From positions 30,471-94,470 of the forward strand of contig CAJTDB010000013.1 of the NCBI GenBank assembly GCA_910574965.1: DNA of 64,000 nucleotides, written 5' to 3'. Source of the stretch: Lachnospiraceae bacterium (GTDB lineage Bacteria > Bacillota > Clostridia > Lachnospirales > Lachnospiraceae). The translations under genes and the position numbers were made by a program. Position 1 is the stretch's first letter. Each line of letters starts with the position of its first letter. The notes beneath the pieces are model-generated. The model was not told the DNA's origin. It ran no database searches and was given only the letters and a program-made list of their open reading frames with translations. Positions 10,432 through 17,900 of the stretch are shown here, one piece after another.

Positions 10432-11622
10432 GTGGAAGAACGGACCGTCTTATATTTTAACCTGCTGGGTTCTTTTATGTGCCGGGAAGCGTACAGAGGA
10501 GAGACAAAAAACAGTGTGGTTCCGGATAAAATCGGGAAAAAAGCGTTGTCCTTTCTGCAGTATTTGATTGTAAATCATACGAGAAATATATCATCCGAGG
10601 AGCTCATCGAGCTGTTCTGGCCCGAAAGCAACAGCAGCAATCCGGCAAATGCGCTGAAGAATATGCTTTTTAAAACCCGCAGCCTTTTAAAAATCATGTT
10701 TCCGGAGCACAGCAGTCTGATTCTGACACTTCAGGGATGTTATGCATGGAACCCTTCGATTGAACTGTGCCTGGACTCAGAAGAATTTGAGAAGATGTGT
10801 CTAGAGGCAAGAAAACAGTCCGGAAAGGGGTACCTGGATACGCTTCTCAAGGCGGTCCGTCTGTATCGGGGGGATTTTCTTTCCGGAAATGACGGGGACT
10901 GGGCATTTTCCATGAGGCGCTATTACCAGACACTGTATTTGGATGCATGTAAGATGCTGCTGCCGCTTTTGCAAGCAGAGGAACGATGGACAGAGATGAT
11001 CGGTATCTGTGAGCAGGCACTGGCAGTGGATTTCAGCGAAGATACTTTTGTGGTCTGCCAGATGCAGGCGTTTATCGCTATGGGCCATCCGGAGCGGGCA
11101 GTAGAGACGTATGGGGCATTTCGCGAGACACTTTGGGAAGAATTTGAGATTGAACCTACAGAACAGGTGGAACAGATCCATATACTGGCAGACAGCATGT
11201 GCCAGAACAATATGGAAGCAAAAGACATTTTAAAACTGGTGGCTGAGGGAGAATTTGATAACCATGCGTTTTTTTGCACTTTTGGTGTTTTTCAAAGCAT
11301 TGTGGCGTTAGAAAAGCGTCACCTGTCTCGAAGCAGGCACAGCACGGCTCTGGTAGTGGTAAGTCTGGGAAATAAGGTGACGCCGAGTACCGATGCCCGA
11401 AGGCTGGAGCGGGTACTGCTGGAAGGACTGCGCACGGGAGATCCGGTGGCAAGGCTGGATGCCAGCTCTTATATTTTGATGCTCTCAGGCGCCTCTGAAG
11501 AAAATGCACGGCTGATCATGGAGCGAATTGACCGCGCCTTCCATAAAGCTTATTCGCACTCCAGGGCGTGCATCTCCTTCCGGGTGTCCGCGCTGGAACC
11601 GCCTGCGGTACAGGTGTCGTAA
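10432..11622 (+). CDS. SARP-like transcriptional activator (winged helix + BTAD + degenerate GGDEF-like)
   Basis: Predicted activator of 396 aa. Residues 1-110 form an OmpR/SARP-type winged helix (FLQYLIVNHTRNISSEELIE, then FWPESNSSNPANALKNMLF). Residues about 112-265 resemble the bacterial transcriptional activation domain (LYRGDFLSG, YLDACKMLLPLLQAEERW, EEFEIEPTEQ). The C-terminal part (TALVVVSLGN, LLEGLRTGDPVARLDASSY, MERIDRAF) resembles a GGDEF fold without the GGDEF signature, so it may sense rather than make a ligand (inference). GTG start at 10432. A homologue with the same architecture is at 29232. The likely target is the direct-repeat promoter at 14461-14491. Confidence 0.85.
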   Translation: MEERTVLYFNLLGSFMCREAYRGETKNSVVPDKIGKKALSFLQYLIVNHTRNISSEELIELFWPESNSSNPANALKNMLFKTRSLLKIMFPEHSSLILTLQGCYAWNPSIELCLDSEEFEKMCLEARKQSGKGYLDTLLKAVRLYRGDFLSGNDGDWAFSMRRYYQTLYLDACKMLLPLLQAEERWTEMIGICEQALAVDFSEDTFVVCQMQAFIAMGHPERAVETYGAFRETLWEEFEIEPTEQVEQIHILADSMCQNNMEAKDILKLVAEGEFDNHAFFCTFGVFQSIVALEKRHLSRSRHSTALVVVSLGNKVTPSTDARRLERVLLEGLRTGDPVARLDASSYILMLSGASEENARLIMERIDRAFHKAYSHSRACISFRVSALEPPAVQVS

Positions 11623-11643
11623 CAGATGACCGTACGCTCCGTT

Positions 11644-12438
11644 TTATGATGAATTTTGAGGAAGAACATATATGGTGCGGACAGAGGGTGCCAGGACGGC
11701 GTCCTCTTTCTGTCTGTCGGAAGCAATGGACACAACCAACTGCAGAAGATTGCCCGTCTGGTCCGGGATGAAAACATTCATCGTAGCCGAAGGACAGAGA
11801 AATTCCACACATCCCGTTTCCGGTTCATAAGTAAGCGGTTTGGTCTGGTTTCCGCTCAGGTCCTCTGCATAGATACCTTCGTAATAGATGCCGGATTCGT
11901 CGTCCGAGAGATAGAGGAAGAGCCGTCCGTCCCCTTGGCGGCTGGAGACAAGGCAAGGAGCCGTCCGGTCCACATGCTCTACAAGCACTTCATGTTCGGC
12001 GTATTGACGATTGGCAAGTGTCACGGTTACGGTCATGGTGCCGTTTCGCACCGGTTCGACGGAATAGGTGTGAAATCCTGTCTCGTATACAGGTATCGTA
12101 TATCCGTCGATCTTGGCCGTTATCCGGGAAACAGGAAGCAGTGCATCCACATGAACCTGATAGACCGGCCTTCCGGGTTCTGCTTCCGTGTCCAAAACCA
12201 GGGAAAATGCGGGCATGAAAAAGAGCAGCGGAAGGAGAAAGAAAAGCAGAAGAACGATGTCCAGCACATTTTTCTGAAGTGCATAGCGCTCCTGGCGATA
12301 ATTCTGATAGGAGGCGAGCACTTCCAGAGGAGTAGGGTTTGGCTCTTTTTCACATGCTTCAAATACTTCTTTTAAAATTTCTTCCGCCGTCGAAAGATCC
12401 AGCGTCTGCTTAAAAGTCCCTTTCAGAATGTTCCTCAT
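11644..12438 (-). CDS. Single-pass membrane protein, likely partner/anti-sigma of the adjacent ECF factor
   Basis: Protein of 264 aa. Residues 1-45 are cytoplasmic. One strongly hydrophobic segment (NVLDIVLLLFFLLPLLFFMP) follows, then an extracellular part of about 190 residues with Ig-like character (VEHVDRTAPCLVSS, YAEDLSGNQTKPL). The ATG at 12438 has AAAGGAG 7 bases upstream and lies just beyond the stop of the sigma gene. Topology and position fit an anti-sigma factor, but I see no ZAS zinc motif. Function is inferred from context. It converges on the SARP gene, 21 bases away. Confidence 0.65.
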   Translation of the reverse strand: MRNILKGTFKQTLDLSTAEEILKEVFEACEKEPNPTPLEVLASYQNYRQERYALQKNVLDIVLLLFFLLPLLFFMPAFSLVLDTEAEPGRPVYQVHVDALLPVSRITAKIDGYTIPVYETGFHTYSVEPVRNGTMTVTVTLANRQYAEHEVLVEHVDRTAPCLVSSRQGDGRLFLYLSDDESGIYYEGIYAEDLSGNQTKPLTYEPETGCVEFLCPSATMNVFIPDQTGNLLQLVVSIASDRQKEDAVLAPSVRTIYVLPQNSS

Positions 12439-12451
12439 ACGCTTTCTCCTT

Positions 12452-12964
12452 TCATGAGCGGGACAACTGCAGCAGCTTTTTACTCCCGCTGTCTGCATAA
12501 TGCTTCACTTGACTGCTTTTCATATTCATCAGCCGGGCGATCTCCCGGATTTTCAGCTTGCTGTAATATTTGAGTATGAGCACTTGAGATTCTGTAAAAG
12601 GAAGACTTAAGATTTGTCGAAGGATAAAGTCCTGCCCTTCGATTTGTACGGCCGTATCTTCCGGATTCCGAGTCTTTGCAGAGGGTTCCCGTGCTGCCTG
12701 CAGGTTCAGACAGGTGCGCAGCATAATCTGGCCAAGCCACGGGAGGAAAAGATTTACATCGGCCAGGGCGGATATATTTTTCAAGGCAAAAATATAAGTG
12801 TCCCGAAGGGCATCCCGCGCGGTTTTCTCCTCCTTCAGATATCCATATGCGAAATGGTACTGTTCCTGGCAGGTGGCCATGTAAAGCTCTGCAAAAGCGT
12901 CGCTGTCTCCCCTTCTGGAAAAGTCTACAAGTGTTGCAATGTACTGATGATCTAAGTCTGCCAT
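12452..12964 (-). CDS. ECF-type RNA polymerase sigma factor
   Basis: Sigma factor of 170 aa with regions 2 and 4 only. Region 2 lies about residues 15-80 (FAELYMATCQEQYHFAYGYL, DTYIFALKNI, WLGQIMLRTCLN). Region 4 lies about 115-168 (LPFTESQVLILKYYSKLKIR, EIARLMNMKSSQVKHYADSG). Translated between the GGDEF-like protein (upstream) and the membrane protein (downstream) in one minus-strand operon. Its target promoters cannot be told from the window. The location between the SARP gene and the pilus operon suggests a surface-related regulon (inference). Confidence 0.88.
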   Translation of the reverse strand: MADLDHQYIATLVDFSRRGDSDAFAELYMATCQEQYHFAYGYLKEEKTARDALRDTYIFALKNISALADVNLFLPWLGQIMLRTCLNLQAAREPSAKTRNPEDTAVQIEGQDFILRQILSLPFTESQVLILKYYSKLKIREIARLMNMKSSQVKHYADSGSKKLLQLSRS

Positions 12965-12985
12965 ATTATGTTCCTGCCTTATATA

Positions 12986-13687
12986 CTATAGGTCTTCCCT
13001 CTGGGGGATGCGCCGATTGGAAAGTGCGATCAGATCAGTAATCGAACATATATTCGAATCCTCGTGAAATGCGATTCCATAGTGATATTCGATCCGAAGA
13101 TGGCTGGACGGGTCCTGATTATAGGACTGTACTTTCTGATCCAGCTTTTTCAGGAAATTGTCCATTTTGTAGGAGTCGCCATCTTCAAAGATGGCGAGAA
13201 ATTTATTCCCGCCGTTGCGTCCGGCAAAGCAGACATTGGCGGATGCCAGATGAAGGATATTGGAGAAATCCCGGATAAGCCGGTTGCCCTGCAGGTGGCC
13301 ATAGTGGGTGTTGACCTCATGAAGATTTGTCAGGTCAAACATAATGCAGCCGAGATTTTCCGGAATCGGCTTGTCCAGATATCGTTCGATCATAACATCA
13401 CAGCCAAAACGGTTCGCCAGTCCTGAGAGCGGATCGGAATGGACGGCATGATTCAGTTCCCGGTAGCGTCTGCTGTAGGAAGAAAAATAGGTGAAGTCCC
13501 TGTAAATAAACAAAAAGGAAAGGCCCAGTGCCAGCCAGAGAAAGATGCACAAGGTACGGTAAGCAAAGTCCGAGGCGATCAGATGATAGACGTTCTGGTC
13601 CAGCAGGATCAGGCCGAGGCAGCAGGCAGTCAGCACCAAATATAGGACAAGCTGTATCGTTTTATAGATAAAATCAGATTTCTTCAT
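12986..13687 (-). CDS. Membrane protein with degenerate GGDEF domain
   Basis: Protein of 233 aa: two transmembrane helices (residues about 10-30 and 45-65) and a cytoplasmic GGDEF-like domain. It has the usual entry DPLSGLANRFG and the ALSNRRI region, but the signature is GGNKF (in RNGGNKFLAIF) instead of GG(D/E)EF. The metal-binding acidic residue is therefore replaced and cyclase activity is unlikely; an effector or sensor role is possible. The ATG at 13687 has GGGAGGAG upstream. Its own promoter is at 13721-13748. Confidence 0.8.
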   Translation of the reverse strand: MKKSDFIYKTIQLVLYLVLTACCLGLILLDQNVYHLIASDFAYRTLCIFLWLALGLSFLFIYRDFTYFSSYSRRYRELNHAVHSDPLSGLANRFGCDVMIERYLDKPIPENLGCIMFDLTNLHEVNTHYGHLQGNRLIRDFSNILHLASANVCFAGRNGGNKFLAIFEDGDSYKMDNFLKKLDQKVQSYNQDPSSHLRIEYHYGIAFHEDSNICSITDLIALSNRRIPQREDL

Positions 13688-13720
13688 TCGGAAACTCCTC
13701 CCGGCAGGTATTTTAGGGAC

Positions 13721-13748
13721 AGTATAACACAAAATTTTTGAATGTCCA
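13721..13748 (-). promoter_or_regulatory. Promoter of the GGDEF/sigma/membrane-protein operon
   Basis: On the minus strand TGGACA (13748-13743) and TATACT (13726-13721) are spaced by 16 bp, ending 33 bases before the start codon at 13687. It is divergent from the lepB promoter. Confidence 0.65.
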
Positions 13749-13760
13749 TATAAAATTTAC

Positions 13761-13788
13761 TTGCAATCCCAAAATCAAGTGTTAGAAT
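13761..13788 (+). promoter_or_regulatory. Promoter of the signal peptidase gene
   Basis: TTGCAA (13761-13766) and TAGAAT (13783-13788) are spaced by 16 bp, close upstream of the lepB start at 13812, giving a very short leader. Confidence 0.6.
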
Positions 13789-13811
13789 GGGGAGGAATGG
13801 AGGAGAAGGAC

Positions 13812-14321
13812 ATGAATAAAAAGCTGCATGGCAGATATGATGGGCTGAAATATGGATGGCTGAAGGACGCCAGAAGATTTGTGCTGCTTCTTGCGGCCAT
13901 ATATCTTGCTTTGCAGCTTGTGATTGGTTTTTCCTTTGTAAATGGAAATTCCATGGAGCCCACACTGCACAGTGGAGAACTGGTTATGTATGTAAGAGCA
14001 GGACAGACCTATGACAGAGGGGACATAGTTTCCGTCAGGACCCCTTCCGGGGAATATTATGTAAAGCGCATTATTGCACTGGAAGGAGATACGATCGATC
14101 TGAAGGATGGGGAGGTCTATTTAAACGGCGAGCTTCTTGCAGAACCTTATATTAAAGGAAGGACATTGGAGCAGCCTGGGACAGTCCGGTATCCTCTCCG
14201 GCTTCAGAAAGGCCAGATCTTTGTCATGGGCGACAATCGGGAGGCTTCCATGGATTCAAGAAGCTTCGGCGTAGTCGGGAGAGGACAGATCAAAGGGAAA
14301 CTTTGGCCGGACAGGGAATAA
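13812..14321 (+). CDS. lepB: Signal peptidase I (Ser-Lys type)
   Basis: Membrane-bound leader peptidase of 169 aa. One N-terminal transmembrane helix (FVLLLAAIYLALQLVIGFSF) is followed by the catalytic serine motif GNSMEPTLHSGE, the lysine motif YYVKRIIALEGD and the box MGDNREASMDSRSFG. The ATG at 13812 is preferred to 13797 because GGAGGAG sits 6 bases upstream. It stands alone between its own promoter and a terminator, just before the pilus operon. It resembles the signal peptidases that accompany sortase-pilus loci, but it is a normal Ser-Lys enzyme, unlike the two SipW-type proteins in the window. Confidence 0.93.
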   Translation: MNKKLHGRYDGLKYGWLKDARRFVLLLAAIYLALQLVIGFSFVNGNSMEPTLHSGELVMYVRAGQTYDRGDIVSVRTPSGEYYVKRIIALEGDTIDLKDGEVYLNGELLAEPYIKGRTLEQPGTVRYPLRLQKGQIFVMGDNREASMDSRSFGVVGRGQIKGKLWPDRE

Positions 14322-14389
14322 AAGGCGCAGTCAGGGCGGTACAGACCACATAAAGGAATTTATAGTTTGCCGGCAACGGTTATCTTATT

Positions 14390-14428
14390 ACAGGTTTTCA
14401 CACCTTAGGTGTGGGGCCTGTTTTTTTT
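14390..14428 (+). terminator. Terminator of lepB
   Basis: Stem CAGG..CACACC with GGTGTG..CCTG, loop TTA, followed by eight T residues. It isolates the pilus operon promoter from upstream transcription. Confidence 0.9.
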
Positions 14429-14460
14429 GCCTGAAAAAACTGTCAAATTTTTCTGAAAAA

Positions 14461-14491
14461 TAACCGGCAGATAACCGCTCCCTGCTATATT
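14461..14491 (+). promoter_or_regulatory. SARP-type operator and promoter of surface-fibre operon 1
   Basis: TAACCG occurs at 14461-14466 and 14472-14477, an exact 11-bp period, and the second copy ends 8 bp before TATATT (14486-14491). There is no good -35. Direct repeats with 11-bp period placed 8 bp from the -10 are the established binding architecture of SARP activators such as ActII-ORF4 and DnrI. The same layout with TACCCG recurs at 30580-30610 in front of the second operon. Confidence 0.78.
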
Positions 14492-14523
14492 GATGCATAG
14501 ACAGGAGGAAGGGGCGGCGTGAA

Positions 14524-14901
14524 ATGATGCTTCGAGAAAAGATGCTTCCCTGTCAGAGCCGGGAAGCATTAGTAACAGTTATGTCCTATCATGACGGCAT
14601 TATGGACGGCTGCCTGCAGCATCCGAGACTGGACGGCAAAGAGAAGGTCAGGAGTCTGTCACAGATGATTCTGCTTCTGAACAGCCTTTTGGATCTGGAG
14701 GCCTGTCTGGACCACCCTCTGCCGCTGGTGCCGACGGATTGTATGGGAGGAAAGAGCAGGGCGGTATTTCGTATTCAGATTCTCTTCCGGGAACATTATA
14801 CCTGGCAGGGCAGACTGATCTGGCAGAACGAGAAACAAGAATATGTATTTCACAGTGCGCTGGAGCTGATTCAGCTAGTGGATGAGATCCTTGGGGAATA
14901 A
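14524..14901 (+). CDS. Uncharacterised small protein, WQG/SALEL family (copy 1b)
   Basis: First gene of surface-fibre operon 1, 125 aa, soluble, no known domain. The C-terminal half has FRIQILFREHYTWQGRLIW, then SALELIQLVDEIL, shared with the proteins at 9896, 28685 and 30646. It is the short form of the family and is nearly identical in length and start (MMLREKM.PCQSREA) to the copy at 30646. AGGAGGAAGGGG lies upstream; ATGs at 14524 and 14527 are both possible. Its place directly behind the SARP-type promoter suggests a regulatory or assembly role, but nothing in the sequence proves it. Confidence 0.75.
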   Translation: MMLREKMLPCQSREALVTVMSYHDGIMDGCLQHPRLDGKEKVRSLSQMILLLNSLLDLEACLDHPLPLVPTDCMGGKSRAVFRIQILFREHYTWQGRLIWQNEKQEYVFHSALELIQLVDEILGE

Positions 14902-14907
14902 AGGGGG

Positions 14908-14964
14908 ATGGGTGTGAATGAAATTTTTAAAATGGATGAACTGCATTTTGAAATGGGATTTTAA
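14908..14964 (+). CDS. Possible 18-residue leader peptide ahead of the adhesin
   Basis: ATG at 14908 directly follows AAAGGGGG and opens an 18-codon frame (MGVNEIFKMDELHFEMGF). The same position in operon 2 (31035) also has an AAAGGAGGG-preceded frame beginning MGMREIYK. The shared start and strong ribosome binding sites suggest a translated leader that may couple translation into the adhesin gene. Too short to be certain. Confidence 0.25.
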   Translation: MGVNEIFKMDELHFEMGF

Positions 14965-14997
14965 GATAGATAGAAAAAAGCAGGAGGAGGAAAGACC

Positions 14998-17900
14998 ATG
15001 AAAAATCGTTTAGGGAAAAGGATCATCGCAGTCCTGCTCTGCCTGGCCGTGTTTGCCGGAAGCGAGCTGACAGGGCTGACCAATATAGTAGGGGATCTGT
15101 TTGCCGCAGAGAGTGAAGAATTTGATGCACCGCAGGCAGATGTCCAGACTGCAGAGATCGAAGTACAGCCGGAAGAACCGGCAGATGAACCTGAGGAACC
15201 AGAAGCTCCTGCTCCTGAAGCGCCGGAACCGGAAGCCTCTTCTGAGGAATCTGTACCGGAAGTTTTGGCGCCTGAGACTTCGGATGCTCCTGAAGAGCCG
15301 GCTGTTTCGGAGGCAGATCCTGCACCGGAAGTACCTGATACAGTACCGGAACCGGACGATCCTGCTGACATACCGGAAGATACGGATGGGGAGGACACAC
15401 AGGATCCTTCTGACCCGGAGGAGACAGCGGATCCGGTGATGCCAGAGACACCTTCTGATCTGGAAGTACCGGAAGACAGCGCAGAGACAGAGGATGAACA
15501 GCCGGAGGATATCGAGGCAGTACTGCCGGAAGTGCCTGCAGAAGATTTGGATGAGGAAGAGGCAGAGAAATGGCCGGAGTATATTAGAGACGGTCTCAGC
15601 GATGATGGGAAAGTGACCGTCCATGTGGCAGCAGAGGAAGGCGTATTTCCGGAAAATACAGAGCTGGTCGTAAAGGCAATTCTACCGCAGGATATAGAGG
15701 CACTGGAAGCGGATTCAGAAGTCAGTGAGGAAGAAGTACAGGAAGCAAAAGCCGTCCAGGAAAAATTCGACGCGGTTCAAAAAGAACTGGAAGAGACGAT
15801 GGCAGAAGATGAGACCAAGGAGATCGCCGGCTTTCTTGCCTATGATATCAGCTTCTGGACGGAGACAGAAGACGAAGAGACCGGAGAAAGCAAGCGGGTG
15901 GAGATCGAGCCGAAGGAAGGCATGGGCGTATCTGTAGAGATGGAATTTGCGGCAGCGGCACTTCCGGAAGAGATTAAGGAAATCACAGAAAGAGACGGCG
16001 TATCCGTTGAGATCGATCATGTGGATGTTATCCATATGAAGGAAAATGAAGACACAAAAACAGGGCTGAAGGCAGAAGTCCTAACGGATGCAGAGATCGG
16101 TCAGACCGAGAATGTAGAAGTAGAGACGGCTAAATTCACGGTGGAGAGTTTTTCGACGTTTGTCATTACATGGACCGGGATACAGCAATACAGCCTGAGC
16201 ATTATTCCCAGTACAGCAATACTCAGAGAGATTGCAGTTGAAGGCAGTGACAAAAATGGCGAGATAAAACGGACATTGGGCAGGGATGAACGCATTTCTA
16301 TTTCTGAAATAAAACCCGGCGGGAAATTAGAAGAATACTATCGATTAGAAGGAATGCAGGGCGAACAGTTTGTCTTTGTTCAGGCCAGGCGCTGTGACCT
16401 GGGGGTACAGCCCGGAGCTAATCTTTTGGAAACCGGAGATGAGGTAAGCGAAATCTGGGCGGGAGAGCCTGCTGAAACAGGAGGATGGTTTTCTTATAGA
16501 ACGAAAAACGGAACGGAGGGGATCGGAGGAACCTTTTACTTTATCTACGAAATCGAAAACCTTGAACCGTTAACAGAAGCAGCTACCATCGATAATGAAA
16601 AAAACAAGATAGAAATATACATGAAAGACTATGACTACGATGCAAATGGTCTGCATGGTATTTTGGGCGGAAATATTGATGATGGGAACATAAAGCAGGG
16701 ACTGGTCAGTAAGGAACTGGGTGCAGACGGGTATCCGGTAACGGCAAAAGGCGTTTCTCTTGCTCCGTGGTTTGCTGAGTCAGATGAAGTTTCCGGAGAA
16801 GTGGAAAAAGTAAATCATCTGTTCAGAGAGGATAAGTTCAAAGAACAACATACATTTTATTACAGCAGTTTTGATAATTATGCATATAAGAAATCCGATG
16901 GAAACTTTACCGTATATAACCAGCTTGGGGCACAGTCCACAGAGACGGACAGAACATCCTATAAAAGAGGCAATTTTTTCCCATATAACGAGATTGAGGA
17001 AGGCATTTATTCCATGTATACCAATGAATATGGGGAAGATAGAAAGCCTCTTCCGGATGGAGACAGCAGAAAAGGGGAAAAGTTATACGCTGTACAGAAT
17101 CCGAATTTCCATTTCAGCATGTGTCTGGAAACAGAGTTTGTTCAGGCAGAAGGCGGAATATATGACGGAAGGCCGATGCGGTATGAATTCAACGGAGACG
17201 ACGATCTGTGGATTTTTATTGACGGTGTGCTGGTGCTGGACATCGGAGGCGTTCACGATGCCCGCAGAGGATACATTGATTTTTCCACCGGGGAAGTTAT
17301 GGTGGAGATATCCGAAAATTATACCAAGACAACAAACTTAAAAGAGTGCTTTCAGGGAATAAAGGACAATGTCGAATGGAGACCGGAAAGCAATACGTTC
17401 GCGGATTATACCAGGCACTCATTAAAAATGTTTTATATGGAGCGTAATGAAGGAAGAAAAAGCGGATGTTCCAGTCTGAAAATGTCCTTCAACCTTCCGA
17501 CAGTTGGGGAAGATGAGATCAAAGTCACAAAACGACTGTCCAACACGGAACAGGAAAAATATGCGGATGTAGATTTTCAGTTCCAGGTCTTTGCAAAAAA
17601 AGAGGCGGCAGGAAGTACGCCTGAGGTTCCTGAATATGTGGAAGGCGAGGACGAAGCTGCATACGAACTATTAAAAGATGCAAGCCTTGAAGGAGTGGAA
17701 GGAGAGGCCGGAAAGATTCCTTTTGATGAAAATGGGATCTTTACCCTGAAGCCGGGACAGACGGCGGTATTTCCCGGAATCAAAGAAGATCGGCCGTATT
17801 ATGTCAAAGAAATCGGAATCGATACGGAAAAATACGATAAGGTTCTGGTAAATCAGACAGAAGTGGCAGACTTTGGAAAAGACGGAACGGAAGGTGATTC

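Noticed and set aside
13761..13811. Longer signal peptidase start at 13761 or 13797
   Set aside because: TTG at 13761 is the -35 box itself, and ATG at 13797 lies on its own ribosome binding site. ATG at 13812 has proper spacing.
15010..15624. Arg/Phe/Cys-rich frame on the minus strand opposite the adhesin stalk
   Set aside because: It arises from the biased GAA/CCG codons of the Pro/Glu-rich stalk read backwards; no ribosome binding site.
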